The translations under genes were made by a program, and so were the position numbers. This document shows positions 25,581 to 38,588 of a DNA stretch of 64,000 bases, one piece after another; the first letter of the stretch is position 1, and every line of letters starts with the position of its first letter. Below the pieces are notes generated by a model. That model saw only the letters and a program-made list of their open reading frames with translations. It was not told the origin of the DNA and did not search any database. Source of the DNA: Augochlora pura (Eukaryota; Arthropoda; Insecta; Hymenoptera; Halictidae); contig NC_135772.1 in NCBI RefSeq assembly GCF_028453695.1, positions 14,198,001 to 14,262,000 on the forward strand, read 5' to 3'.

Positions 25581-28500
25581 TCTCCTCCTCTATCTCTATT
25601 TTTCAGCGATCACGTCTTTGTCCCACTCTCATCTTCGCGCCTCCTCTTTCGCTCCTCTTCCTAGACCCACACCAACCACCCACCCACCCTGCGCACACAC
25701 GCGACAGGTGGTAAAGTATAACAAAAAGGCAACTTCATTCAAACGGTTTGCGTTGGATTCGCTTTGCACCTCGGAATTTCTTTGGAAAGCTGCACCCCGC
25801 CACGGCACCCCCTCACCCCTTCTCCCGTCAAATATTAGTTCGCGACAGGCTTTTGTGGCTCGTGGATCTGTACCAGAACGACAGCGGTATGGAGGAGGGG
25901 GGGGCTGAACGTACTTCGATTCTTCTTCTTCCTTTTCCGATCGTAATTGGAACACCGTCGAGTCGAATCCTGTTGCCGGAATTATCGCGGGATACCGTGA
26001 GAATGCTTTCGCCGAGTAATCACACTGCCCTACGCGTTTTCATAATTTTCTTCGCGTCTTGATAACGCGAGGCTTGCGATACGTGGAACGCGGAAGTCGT
26101 TACACTTTTCGTCGGACTTTTGTTTTTGAAAAATTTCATTTTAACGGGAAATGTTTTGTTCAAAAAATGGTCTCCACGTGGAAACGTGAACGTTATTCGA
26201 ATGATTTTAGAAACTATTGGAAAGACAACAGTGCTTCTCTTTTTGTTGCAGCTTCGCACAGCTATGTACCTTTGTGTGACTCGAAAATTGCGTATGTAAA
26301 TTGTTGGGTATATACATTCCTGAAAAGTTTTTAAGAATTTTCTTTTTAGTTTTAGTCTGTCAATAATGACAATATACAGTCAATGTATCTACAGTCTATA
26401 CTCTTTTTACATATTCTTAAAGTCAAGGATCCGAAGCAAAATGCAACTATACTTCTTGATAGATCGTGTCTTCTGATAACAACAACGGTTCTTTAATTAG
26501 TCGCGTTTTGAACCTAATCTATTACGTGAAACCGCAGAGTCGGTGATCTTGTGTAAAAGTACGAAGAACGACCCGAGATTGTTTTCTAGAGAAACTGGAA
26601 ATGTTTTTGAGAATTGACTAATGGAACAGCGTGAGAACGGGAGTTAAAACATTCACATAAATGCACGGTTTTGACCGCGCACACGAGCGCGTCCACTAGG
26701 AGCCTGTTAATTAATATTTATGAGTAACGCGCGCGCATTTCTGCGCACAACTTGTTCATCGAGTGCCAATTGTCAGCCCGCGAACACTTAAGTTCCTCAT
26801 CGAATATTCATGTGCAAGCAGCCGCGGGAATGCAGTTTTACTCTATGCCTAGATACGAATGAAAACCTCGGGGGAATATTGGAAACTATTTACGAATCAA
26901 TTTGTTCCGCCATTAAAGCTTTTATGTTACAAACATATACTATGTTATGTGCCGTGGAACTTCCAAGATGATAGAATTGCAAGAAATACTTAGGCATGTT
27001 CGTGGCTCTCTTCGAGGAAAAGCTTAATTAAATTCCACGCTCTTTTGTATATACGGCCCGTAATTTTCATCGGTGCATATCCGAAATTGACGAAGTTACA
27101 ACATGTTTTGCAAGTCAGCAAGGCTCAAAGATCTCTTGTATTCGTGAATTTATATTCAAAGCTAAACATAAATCAATCGGAATGTAATATTTTATATTTA
27201 TTATCACTATGAAAAAATAAAAATACGACGAACGCTAATACTTCTTTTATCCGAAAATTCCTTAAACTATACAACTCGTGATAATATCTTGGTTAATTCA
27301 ATTTATTACGGAATTTGTGAGCTATTTCTATTTTTCACGAGATCAAACAGATTCTCAACAAACTTTGCACTATAAATTCTGGATATAAATAAACTAAACC
27401 TGAAACTGTAAGAAGTTTAAAATTTGTACATTTTCCAAAAAGAAGGAAATAGATTGGTTTCGAGTATAATTGAAAAAAGATGGTTTCAATGAATCGATTA
27501 GAAATTCGTTAGCGTTATTTATAGTAGTCTAAATTTAATTAATTCGTAAACGAAATAAGTAATCAATATTTTATGCATCTATGACAAAGCCGAGTAGGTG
27601 AAATGGAAGACATTAGGATTGTTGAAAATTGAACGTTTTCCCAGCACATTTTGTATCACAAAAATTTCGTTTTAAACAGCAAACGCCAATATTTTTTCTC
27701 CAAAACGGTTATCCTCGTCATTAAACAAAAATTTGCCGTCCTTTCATGACGAGTGCAAGAAATCCTATAGATGGTATTATGAAACAAAAAATAAACTATT
27801 TTTTTCATAAGCTTCTTAAAACTTTTGCAAGTAATTACTGCAGTAATTATAAAACTGTGAACTAGAATATGTCGGTAGGGTCACTTCATCGTTACGCAAG
27901 ACTCTAATTTAAATGCGTATTTTATCGACGACGAAAGAATCGTTCTCTAATTTTCTGTTCCGAGAGTTCGGTCTCCGAGGCGGTCAATTCAAGTTTTAGA
28001 TGGTCAACCCGGGAGTAGTTCTCCTCTTTCTTTTTTTTCCATTCGAGACAGAAGATGAACTGTGAAATTCGGTTGGACCGGAGAAGTTCCCGTACAACGC
28101 GAAGAGAAGGTAGAAGATGTATACTAATTGAAGGGCCGGTTAAGAGCAAGACAGTAGCAAGTCTTCTGATTAACACCTCCGTTGGACCACACACAGCACA
28201 GCCTTTCGGGCTCGAGAATTTTCAGTCCTATTTTTGTTTATCGAGAGAGGCGAATCTGGGCCCCTCTGTGTACACGCGTATTATAATGATACGACCTTTT
28301 TCAACAGGATCATTGTTCTCTATTGTTCTAGCGACGAGGCGGGATCATTCGAATGAAGAACCGCCTTCGGCGTTATCGTAAGCTCCAAACGGTGTAGAAT
28401 GAGAAAGAAAAATAATAAATTTGACACGTTCACCTACCAATCTCACACATTTCCGACGACTACAACGTTACTCGAAATAATAATCGTAGCATTGTGCTCG

Positions 28501-30052
28501 AAAAAACTTGTAACTTTGCAGCACCAATATTTTCGTTTATATTTCGCCAAAGATTCCATCGCATATTGTTAAATGCTATACCTATGAAAATTACTGATAA
28601 AATAATCAATGATTATCAAATCATTGGTTGATTACCAAATTAGAGTACCTAAAGCTTAGTATATTCAAAGTAACTTGGTTAAAGAAACTAAAACCGATAA
28701 ATTAAAATTGACAAGAGTAATCTATCTGGTTTAATCTCTCCGCGTGCTGTTAAAAGAACATAGTTTGGCGCACTTGAATATTTCTCAGCGCTTTGTTCCT
28801 AAACCTGATCAAAGAATAGTCTTGCCGATGTATGACCGACGCGGCAGCGAATGTGCTAATTACGTGAAAAGAAACACTTAATTCATTAAGACACAACGTT
28901 TCATAAACATAACATTTTACTCGCAACTTTTTTTAGTCAATTTACATCATTCAATTTTATCGATCATATTTAAAATTTCATAAAATTAACATTCTCTTGT
29001 TGTTGATTACAGATCACGCGATAACTGAGTGTATACGACTAAAATCAAATTTTGCTGAAACTTTGGGCATCGGATAAACTAAAAACTGTCAACCATCAAT
29101 GAAGAAATTTGAGGAACGTTCTAGTCCAAAACTGTCTTTATAAGTTAACTACGTGTTAAAAATGCATATAAAGTGCCAAATCAATTTGTTTACACCTGTC
29201 CATTTAAAAAAGAAAATGCAAAAGGAAATCGTAACTTTTCATCGAAAAGAACGAGATCCCATTCTTGATTTTTAGAAATCGTCCGACGGTATAAGTAAAG
29301 TATTACGTGAAATTACGAGAGTTTCGCGTGCTGTATAATTTCGAATAACATTCTAATTTCTGGATCACTGAGTACAGAGAAAGCGTGAGTCGCTCGCGAT
29401 GAAATCAAATTAGCTGTTTTAACGGCAAGAAAAATAACTGCTCCGGGGAAAATTTGTAACTGCCGTGACGTTAAATCGCGCAGAACCTGGAAAATCTGTT
29501 CCAAGCAGGATGCAAAAGCACGAAGGCGCTTTGCGAAAACATCAACAGCAGAATGAGGAGGTGGGCAGGAGGGATGGAGGGACTACTTTCGGAAGTTCAT
29601 GAAAGTTCGTTTACACAACTCTTTCCCGTACTGTGATGCATTATGCTCTCGAGACGGACTGACCTGAAATCTTCGGCCTCTACTGCACTTCACGACGGAA
29701 GAGCATTGCGACTCGTCATTCCGGTACGCTTTCTACGAATTCGGTCGATATACTATGTGTCCCGGAAGTGCTGAATAAGAGTACTCCGAAAGACGGACGA
29801 TCCGTCCGCGCCATCGATATTTTTCGAAAAAGTTTGTCAGAAAGAAAAATCAAATTACCAATTCGATAAGTTCATCCTAGCCGCAATTTAATATACTTTT
29901 CTCATCGTAAGCCCTATTCCAAAATAATCTCAATTGATTAATGGAATTTAAATATCAAGACATACGTCTTAGATCAATTTATTTACAATTGATATATGAT
30001 TGAACAATAGCAACTTCTGCTGGTGGAAGTTCGGATAATCGAAATTTATTAT

Positions 30053-30101
30053 TGAATCATGCACATAATAAATCAGGGATTGATTCTGAGTGCATGATTC
30101 A
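30053..30101. repeat. Short perfect inverted repeat (hairpin)
   Basis: The 12-bp arms tgaatcatgcac (30053-30064) and gtgcatgattca (30090-30101) are perfectly complementary around a 25-nt loop. They are too short for a typical microRNA precursor. This may be a relic of a foldback element. Confidence 0.6.
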
Positions 30102-33100
30102 TATAAGGAATGTACATTTAACTAATACTCCGTCGGGCTGTCCTACCTTCCACAGTTAACAGATTGACTGCCACACCAATATCTCAAAATATCTAATAGT
30201 ATTCTTAACGGAATACTAATAATTTAATGCTCACGCGCATCACGCAGAACTTTGTTTTCAATATTATTGAATACGCAACAACTGCGACCACGATTTGTAT
30301 GGCACGATCTAAAAGAATTTAACTAAGATTTATTTTGTCCCTCGTATAATTCAATCCATTGCGATAGCTTCGGTACGCCAGAAACAATGTAATAATATTA
30401 TTAAGCCCTTTTAATCTCCTCACAATTTTCTTTTACATTTCATTCGTTTATTTAAAAAAATATATGAAAATCCGCGCTCTCCTCGTCATCTTTCCCGTGT
30501 ACTCGACGGAATTTCCAAGACGTGCACCACTAATTCGACATTTTTGCTATATTTTTACACAGGGGCTCACCCTTTCTCGACATGTGCCACGATTTTCGGC
30601 ACAGTCCGTATGGATAAAGAGAAACTGAAAGAAAGGACTAAAACTTTCGCATACACCTAATAATTCCTCGGGCTACACGGTGTCCGAAGATTTCTGCCGG
30701 TCACTGTGAGTCTCGAGGCTAGGGCTCGAGAGCCGCACGTACCGCAAGGTTCACCAGCTCCGGCAACGGTAGCTGGTGGCATATTATTCGACCGATAGAA
30801 AAACGGCTGGCCCTCGCGCCTGTGTCATATTCTACCCGGTATGCTGTCCGAGTGACTACTTCGCCCGGAGGAGTACTCGGACCGAGGGTACTCGAGGCAA
30901 AGTCGAGAGAGACCTTTCTACATGGGTGGTCCATTCTCCTTACGCATGCATTATATAAGTTCAGGAAAGTTCACACTAAGGATACATCGGCACCGGGAGC
31001 TGTCCTGTAGCCTGCCAACAGAATTCGATAATTATATCCTAAACCATTCTCTCACGTCCCCGCGTTACCAAAACCTTATCCAAGTCCGCCAGAATATTTT
31101 GTGCTTGGTTCAAGCTCTAAAACTTCGTAAACTCCCATTTGAAACAGTTGCAGGTATAATTATAATATAATTAATTTAACAATCTGATATTTCAGCTGAA
31201 TATGTTGTCGAATTGTCATGAATTGCGAATAAAATTGTTGTTGCTTTGAACAAATTTTTAAGAAATTTTCAAATATTCATTTTCAATGTTAAAGTATTAA
31301 TAATAATCATCCTTATTATTCAGTTATGTTTAATGGCTATAGATTTTTCGAACACGTATAAATGTTAGAATTGCTATTGAACGTATAATATTAGCTCCTA
31401 AAATTTTTAGAGTATCTCATAATTTTACTCATTAATTGTAACAAAATTTAAGTCACCGTATGTTATGGGAAAGTATGAAAGCTATAACTGAGAATAACTA
31501 AGCGTATGTGCCCAAAGAAGTATCCCACATAATTCAAATTTCGGACATATATAAAGCCGGATCCTAGGGACGCCGACCCTATTCGTGGGACAGCGAAGGG
31601 CAATACGGTCGATTCATCATACCGTGTCCCGAGCTCGCGATATAACCCAGGAGATGTGGAATACGTAAAGGCAGAGAAACCGTGGCCTGTATTCCAAAGA
31701 TAAGAACGGACCCTACGTCCCTGTTACGTAGACTCCACCCTTCCATGCGATCAAGATTCCTTCCGGTCCCAATTACGTTTCAGATACTTGCGTGGTCACG
31801 AGAGGATTATCATTCTACTGACGGCGCTGTTGGAAAAAGGACACGCGTAAAGTACAGCAAAAGATTCGTGCGATTCTATTTTATTCTGTTGATGCATATA
31901 AAATATTTAATTTTTTCTTCTGAAAGTAATAGAAAACTTTCCGACCTTATCAATTGTAAAAACTTAATGCATAGCTATTCAATGATTACCGTTCGTTTTC
32001 GAAGCTAAATTCTTTGTTGTAATTAAAAATACGTTGTTATTTATAACCATTTCTGGTCTATTACTTGACCCATTTTGCATAAAAAATTATACGAATATCG
32101 ATTGAATCCATGTTTATCAAAACTTTTTATCTGTGGACTAGTAACAGCAAGACATATAATTAAAAATAAGATAACAACATGACTTCTTGAGAAATAGAGT
32201 AAAGTATGTCAAATCGAAATAAAAAATGATTAAATTCATTAGACTTTCAAGAAAGAAATATACGTTTTAGTGTTCTAAAATTATCTCGATCTAAATAAAG
32301 TGATTAAGCTATGTTTTTTTAGTTCGCTAGAATTTATTTGCCTGAGATATTATAGACTATTAGACCACTAAACTACTAACTGATGAAATGGCAAAAGATA
32401 TTTAATTAACAAAACTATGAAATTATGAATTAGACAATTAAGATGCCAAAAGATGCTTTTAATTTAACGATTTTTAACTTACCGAATATTAATCAATTTT
32501 TATAAGATAAATGATTACACAATATTTTATTAAAGAGTTTATACTTTGAGTTTCACTTTGGAATGCAAAAGCGATTTGGTACGCATTCTGGTGACATAAT
32601 CTTGTACCTCTTTGAGAAAGGTTTACCTTCTAATAACTAATTTTCACTGTGCTGTATTTCCGAAAATGTTCATTGACAACAAGGATTTTTGATAACTTAA
32701 AACTAAGGATCTAAAACTGAAAGGATAACGTTTTTTTTTTAATTTCATTGTCACCCTCTGCATTATCGATATAACAATACCTTTCTTCGGCTCAGGATCT
32801 GAATTACCGACTCTGTAGAAAATGCTGTGGTACAATTGGGCGATCTCTGCCCAAATAAAACGGACAGTTAGCGAACTACGTCCAACAGCAACACAGAAAA
32901 GTGTGTGTTTTTTAAAAGTACATTATTGCCGCGCTAACATTATCTCTGCGAAAACTGTAGATTCGTACGAATCCTAAGTAATTCAGAAACGGAATCTGAA
33001 CTACAACATTTTTTTATTTGAATATAAAATGCAATGTCTATACGGATCCAAAGTCTATGTCATGTGGTTTATCTTATATGGTAAAAATTTTAAATCGAAA

Positions 33101-33269
33101 TATCTTTAAAATAAAAACTTATTCTGAGGAATCCATTTGGAATTTTTTATATTATATGGTATTTATTATGTAGAAATTTACAAAATTTCTTTATTTAAGA
33201 ATATACACAACAATTATATATAATTATAAACGAACATTTTTGTTAAATGCTTTTATCTCCCAACAGTTT

Positions 33270-34174
33270 CTAGATTACATTGTAACCCAAAAGGCCATTT
33301 TCAACCCAAAGACATGAAATTAACTTCAAAGCCAAGATATTAGATGCACGTTTAATTTTTATGCTGATTTCTTTATATCTACTATTTTGTACTAAATCAT
33401 CAATATCTTTTAATGACTTAAATTTCTGATAATCAATAGAACCAAACTCCAATATGAGATCATCAACTTCAATTCCCTAAAATTTGAAATTATATATTAT
33501 ACAATATTTTTCAAGTTTTAAAATGTTTCAGTATTGTGACAGTTTATAACATATATCTTACTGCAATCTCAGCTGGTGAACCAGGGAAAACCGAATTCAC
33601 CCTTAAGAAAGGCTCTAATGATTTTCTTTATCATGATCATTTACACCATTTACTGCAACTGGATCTGAACTATTTGCTCGATGTCCTGATAATGCAAATA
33701 ATTTGTGCAATCCTTCTTCTATTTTTTTCATCACGCTTTTATGATCATTCTTAAGACCTAACCATTTAATAATGTACTTATTTTATATTTCAAATTATTT
33801 ACATTTCATACAAGAAAATTATACATATAATTATACATACATATAATTTTATGCCTTGCATGCCTGACCTGGTAAACATCGATGTCCTGTCTTGGATATC
33901 CTTCAGAATCAACCAACGATTCATCCATACCAATATGATTCTACAGTCATTGCATATCCAGAAAATTAGCAATCCATGGTATTTGCGAAATGAAAGTAAT
34001 TATTTATGACGTCATAATTGAGTTTGTAAATATTTCGGGTCTAAAATGTTTCTAAGTACGTACGGAATCTAGAATTTCTTTCGAAGCTCGTAATTCCGCT
34101 TCAATTTTGTCTTTATCGTCCATAAGCTTCTTAATGTACTCCTTCGTTTCCTCCACTTCCATATTGACCACCAT
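33270..34174 (-). CDS. PSMD9: 26S proteasome assembly chaperone PSMD9 (p27), with frameshift
   Basis: PSMD9 binds the ATPase Rpt subunits (Rpt4/Rpt5) and helps assemble the proteasome base. Four exons on the - strand: 34064-34174, 33841-33940, 33562-33757 and 33270-33476, all GT-AG. The N-terminus is a charged coiled coil (MEVEETKEYIKKLMDDKDK). Exon 2 gives the family signature SLVDSEGYPRQDIDVYQVR. Exons 3-4 form the PDZ domain (FPGSPAEIAGIEVDDLI...LEFGSI), ending GLLGYNVI, as in other PSMD9 proteins. The oddity is in exon 3: near 33614-33618 the frame carrying KIEEGLHKLFALSGHRANSS reaches TAG, while EPFLRVNSVF resumes one base off. Exon 3 is 196 bp where 197 would keep frame. With that base the product would be about 204 aa, close to human PSMD9 (223). 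Everything else is intact, so an assembly error or a recent mutation is likelier than an old pseudogene. A poly(A) signal lies at 33190-33195 on the - strand. Confidence 0.9.
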
Positions 34175-34625
34175 TTTTACTTTTAGCTAGCAATGACAAG
34201 ACTAGACTGGTGCAAATTCAACACAGTCATAAACACTGACAGCATTCATTTTCTGGATTATGTTTCAGGGACAGCGGAGCTCATTATCCGGAATATGGCA
34301 GAGAAACTGCTTTCCTCTGATTGGTTGATAATCCACAGCTAAAAAATGCAGCGTAATTCATCATCCAGCGTAATTGCAAATGCTGCTCAATGCGATTGAT
34401 ATATATTTTAAATGTACAGTAATGTCTCGCCATAGTATCCTGCTGAGTTGCCTTACTATAAAACATTTTTATCACACGGAGGTACTATGGTGAACTATAT
34501 ATGTATATAAGCCGTCAGTGCTGTACGTACTTAGATAGATACCATGCATAAACTTCGCAAGTCCGTCGTATCATGTTAATAGTTAATTTTCAAAATTAGA
34601 TGGTAGTCAGTATTTGTAATTGAAA
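34175..34625. promoter_or_regulatory. PSMD9 upstream region with CCAAT-containing shared element
   Basis: This is the roughly 450 bp between the PSMD9 start and the IFT70 poly(A) signal. Read in PSMD9 sense, 34340-34291 contains TCAACCAATCAGAGGAAAG and then CAGTTTCTCTGCCATA. The same sequence recurs in the POLE2/UQCC2 intergenic region at 59048-59085, and inverted at 59250-59283. CCAATCAG is the binding core of NF-Y. A separate foldback (ccatagtatcct at 34430 and aggtactatgg at 34480) lies further upstream. Confidence 0.5.
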
Positions 34626-34669
34626 TTTATTTCTAACATTTAATAACAAGATTGAACGATGAAAATGAT

Positions 34670-37600
34670 TTACGCCATTTGAAATCTTAAAAATAGTGCT
34701 TTTAAATATCGCGCTTCGTATACAACTGTTTGCTTCCCTTGTGGTTCTATAGAAAGCATATCTCGCATATCGAAGGGTTGTTCCACCACTGTCATTATGT
34801 CCCTCCCATACACTAAAAATGAAAAGGTATATTAAAATTATGTAAGTAATAATAATATTTCAAACAAAGAAAAACACCAGTACCTTCGCAATGCTCCAAG
34901 AACTGTATACACTCCTGGAGTGTTGTGTCTTTTAAAACTACCAATTGCTTGGCCAGTTGTTCTAAAAGCGAAAGAAAACATCTTTTCGCGTAAAACCAAG
35001 TATCAGTACCTAATCTTTTGTTATACGGTTCTAAACTTTTCATCACTCTAGATATACCGAACTCATAATTTCCTTTGGAACAATACAATGTTCCTATTAC
35101 CAAATTCACAATACACAAGTGAAATAATTTTTTATCTTGGTCTTCTTTCGAAATTGCTTGTTCTTCTTTTTCTATCTTTTTCATTAGGCCTTCAGCTTCT
35201 GTATTTTCAGATGTCATAATGTAACTTACACATAAATTAGCTAGTACTATAGCGCTTACGTCTAAAATCTGAAATTTTAATAAATTCTAATAAATTCTAA
35301 TTTAATAAATTACTACAAGCGGAAAAAGAAACGCGAGATAACTGACATTATCATATTTCTTTTTTACGATGGGTTCATAAAATACTGCTGCTTCTTTAAA
35401 TTTGTTCTTTTGCATAAATAACGTGTGTGCCACATTTAATTTCCATACATCATGTTCATTGCAAAATTCGACACTTTTTCGAAATGTTTTTTCAACTTGC
35501 GTATAATTCCCAAGTTCCCAATAAATTTTGGCTTGAGCCATTAAAACAGGTACATATCGCTCCAAAGCTTCTTCATAATCAGTTACAGCTTTTTTAACAG
35601 CATTATCATCGTGATTAAGTCTTGCTTCTTGAACTCGCTTGGTTGCCTTACTTAAGATCTCCATGTGCTTATTTCCAAGATCATCGAATTTGCGATACGC
35701 TTCTTCTGGTGAAGTTTGTTGCGTAATTAAAGCATCCAAAAAATCATATAAATACTAAAAATGAATTAACACTTATTAAATTTTCTTATAACATGTGATA
35801 TGCATGATCGCGTTTATAATTATTCGCAGCGTCATGTCACCCTATATTATTTATACTTGTTACAGCCCTGCATCTAAACAACTAGGTGATCTTAACCTCT
35901 GTATCATGTTTTCTTGACGGTGATTTATTATTATACCTGCATGCAAATACACCTGTGTTAAAACTATTGAAAATGGTAAATTGCAAACTAAATCAAATAT
36001 TTCTTGGAGAAATTGCGTCTGTACAAAATTACGGAGCTTTCATTCGAATTCCCGGCTGTGCATCGCAAGGATTAATACACAGATCGCAGGTAAGAAAACA
36101 ATCTATTCAACAATATTTGCAAAGTAGTTAAGTTCCTATTTACATTATAGTATAAGTTTAAAAAAATGAAGAATTTAAATTAATGTAACTCTTTTAGGTA
36201 AGCAATGCTCGTGTTGACGATGTTGCACAGGTTTTACAAAAAGGTGAACGAGTTTGGTGCAAAATAATTTCTATAGGAGATGATGGCAAAATAGGGTTGT
36301 CTATGAAATATGTAAATCAAGGAAATGGAACAGACTTAGATCCTAATGGAGTAGAATTACAAAGGGATGCTCAAAAAAAGAAGTCTTTCGGAAAATATGA
36401 ACGTAAAACAATACATTTAGAAGCAGTCCTTAACACAACATGCACGAAATGTGGAACTGCTGGTCATTTATCTAATGACTGCTTCATGTCACCTGATGGG
36501 AAAAAGTATGACTTGATTCCAGAAATTGAAGAAGAAGAAGAAGTTATTCAACAACCGATTGATGAAACTGAGAAGGAAAAAAGACACAAGCAAAAGAAAG
36601 TTAAGAAAAAACACAAGCTTAAAAAGAGTAAACAAAGTACAGATAATAGTGATTCAGATGAGAAAGAAGTAACGAAGAAAAAGAAGAGAAAACATTCCAA
36701 AGATCAGAAAAAAAAGAAGAAAAGGAAACATGACAGTTCCATTAGTGATGATAGTTCTAGTGACAGTTCTTCTAGTCATAATGTAAAAGTTCACAAACGA
36801 AAACATTCTGAAAGCTCAGAGAAACGTACAAAAAAATGTAAGCACTCAAAAAGTAAATATCCAGATCAATGAAATATAATACAATTCCTGCAGAATTGAA
36901 GATTAATTTGTATGTAACTTTTATAACTCCTTCAATTACAAAAATATTTTCAGTGTGTAACTTGCGATTTATGCACTTTGAATACTTGTAATAATGCAAT
37001 AAAAAAATCATACTTACTGGTGTTAAATACTTATAGGTCAGATGTACATTTTCAGCTAAAACATCAGCTGCTAAATCGTAATACTGATATTTGCAATACA
37101 ATAGTAATAAATTAGCAAACGTTTCTGGTGGAAATGGATTTTGTTGTAACAAAAATTGAAGTTTCTCAAAGCCTTCACTCGGCTTTGTGTCCATATTTAT
37201 CAAAGCTTGATTATGCAATGTAACAGCATCAAGTTCTTCTTCAGATCTTGGGGGCATATCTGTTAATGCTTCTTTGGCTGCTTCATCTAGATACATTAAA
37301 CGAAATTCAGTAACAATAGGAGATAAGTCAAATAATAAATATTTTTTGTGTAAAATTACAATTTTGCAATTGATATTCTATTGCAGCCTTTAAGTTGAAT
37401 GCTTCTGTTAAAGCTGTTTCATGTAATGTTAATGTATTTCCGACACTACGGATTTCTATACCATCTGTGGTCATTCCTACTCCTAATTCTGGATGTTCTC
37501 GTATCCCTTGCTCAATAATATCAGCTAATAATGTATAACAAATGTTACATTATTTTTATTCATTAAACTATATTAGTGATAGTAGCATGAGTTTTACCAA

Positions 37601-38452
37601 TATATTTTAATGATGCAGCATATTCTTTCAATTTAAAATAACAAAGTGCTACATTGTAAGACAAATGGGGTTTAAAACCTGCAATTTGTAATGCATTTGC
37701 AAATTTTTTCAAAGCTTGCTCATATTGCTCTTCCTAAAATGAAGAAAATGTGTAAAAATTGGTGAATCTTTTCTAGAGAAATTTCTCTTTTTTCTAATAC
37801 CTTATATAAAAGACAGCCCAAATTAATTTCTGTATCAACATCATCTGCTGGACATTGATCAACAAGGCTTTTTGCAACAACCATATCCTCTTGTCCATAT
37901 TTTATTGCTGCTTGCAACTTTTTTACTTTGGACTCTAGATTACTGTGATTTATAATATTAGAACATATTGCCCAAGACTCTTGATACATACAAGCTTGAT
38001 GCAAAGACTGAGCATGATATAATTTATAAATATTTTCATCTGGGCATAATTGAACTAATTTTTCATAACACTGTGCAGAAGCCATGAAATCTTGGGTGTA
38101 GAAGTAACAATATGCAAGCAACGATAGGCAGGGCCTAGACTATAGAATGAATTATTAACTACATGGACTTACATATTATAACAAAAATGATAATATTGTT
38201 ATTTTCTGATTTTACTTACAGAGTTATATGAATCGAGAAGTGTAATTAAGACTTTTATTGTTTCAGTATATCTCTGCTCTTTTATCTGAAAATATTTATA
38301 ATTTTGTATTTTTTTTCTATAGATTGTTATATCTAATAACAAATTATATTTCCTTCTTTAATTTTGGTAATTAAAAATACATTTACCATTGTATAAATTG
38401 TTTTTGTATATTCCCCATCTTTTATCTGCACATTCTCTATGAAAGTACTCAT
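34670..38452 (-). CDS. IFT70: Intraflagellar transport protein 70 (TTC30)
   Basis: IFT70 is a tetratricopeptide-repeat subunit of the IFT-B core complex that carries cargo along cilia. In insects, cilia are restricted to sensory neurons and sperm. Nine GT-AG exons on the - strand: 38387-38452, 38220-38285, 37801-38139, 37598-37733, 37360-37524, 37018-37286, 35347-35754, 34884-35268 and 34670-34812. They sum to 1977 bp, or 658 aa, against about 665 in human TTC30. Near-invariant family blocks are present: EALTDMPPRSEEELDAVTL, GFEKLQFLLQQNPFPPETF, VPVLMAQAKIYWELGNY, FCNEHDVWKLNVAH and LVIGTLYCSKGNYEFGISRV. The start MSTFIENVQIKDGEYTKTIY aligns with the vertebrate N-terminus. The intron between exons 6 and 7 (35755-37017) hosts ZCCHC17 on the other strand. 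A poly(A) signal lies at 34626-34631. An RFX X-box lies upstream at 38589-38602. Confidence 0.96.
35973..36872 (+). CDS. ZCCHC17: ZCCHC17-like S1 and zinc-knuckle RNA-binding protein (pNO40)
   Basis: ZCCHC17 family proteins are nucleolar or nuclear-speckle RNA-binding proteins linked to ribosome maturation and splicing. Two exons: 35973-36089 and 36198-36872, giving 263 aa. Residues of about 5-78 form an S1 RNA-binding domain (FLGEIASVQNYGAFIRIPG ... GLIHRSQVS ... KIGLSMKYV). A CCHC zinc knuckle follows with ligands C121, C124, H129 and C134 (CTKCGTAGHLSNDC). The C-terminal 100 residues are Lys/Ser-rich, typical of a nucleolar targeting tail. I chose the ATG at 35973 because the S1 fold begins directly after it. 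The gene lies wholly inside an IFT70 intron on the opposite strand. Its poly(A) signal AATAAA at 36998-37003 stops 15 bp short of the IFT70 exon at 37018, so its transcript probably overlaps that exon in antisense. Confidence 0.92.
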
Positions 38453-38588
38453 ATTTTTTTAAGTACTTGTTTATTTAGAATGCTTTACTAACTGCACATT
38501 CCTCCACTGAATTACATATATACTGTTTATTCGACTACTGTACTATGTACATATTTAGCGCGTAATGTTTTGATAAAACCTACATTTC

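Larger units (their letters stand above)
24300..33189. other. AT-rich non-coding block
   Basis: No conserved exon was recognised on either strand. Contents include copy 2 of dispersed repeat family B (24556-24660), a cluster of TTAATTAATGATTA homeodomain-type core sites near 24828-24902, a long CT tract at 25498-25580, and a 12-bp-arm hairpin at 30053-30101. TATA-like strings at 30951 (tatataag) and 31548 (tatataaag) are not followed by credible reading frames. Confidence 0.5.

Noticed and set aside
33614..33660. Tiny intron explaining the PSMD9 frameshift
   Set aside because: The available GT...AG segments are 30 or 42 nt, too short, and both are multiples of three, so removing them would not restore the frame.
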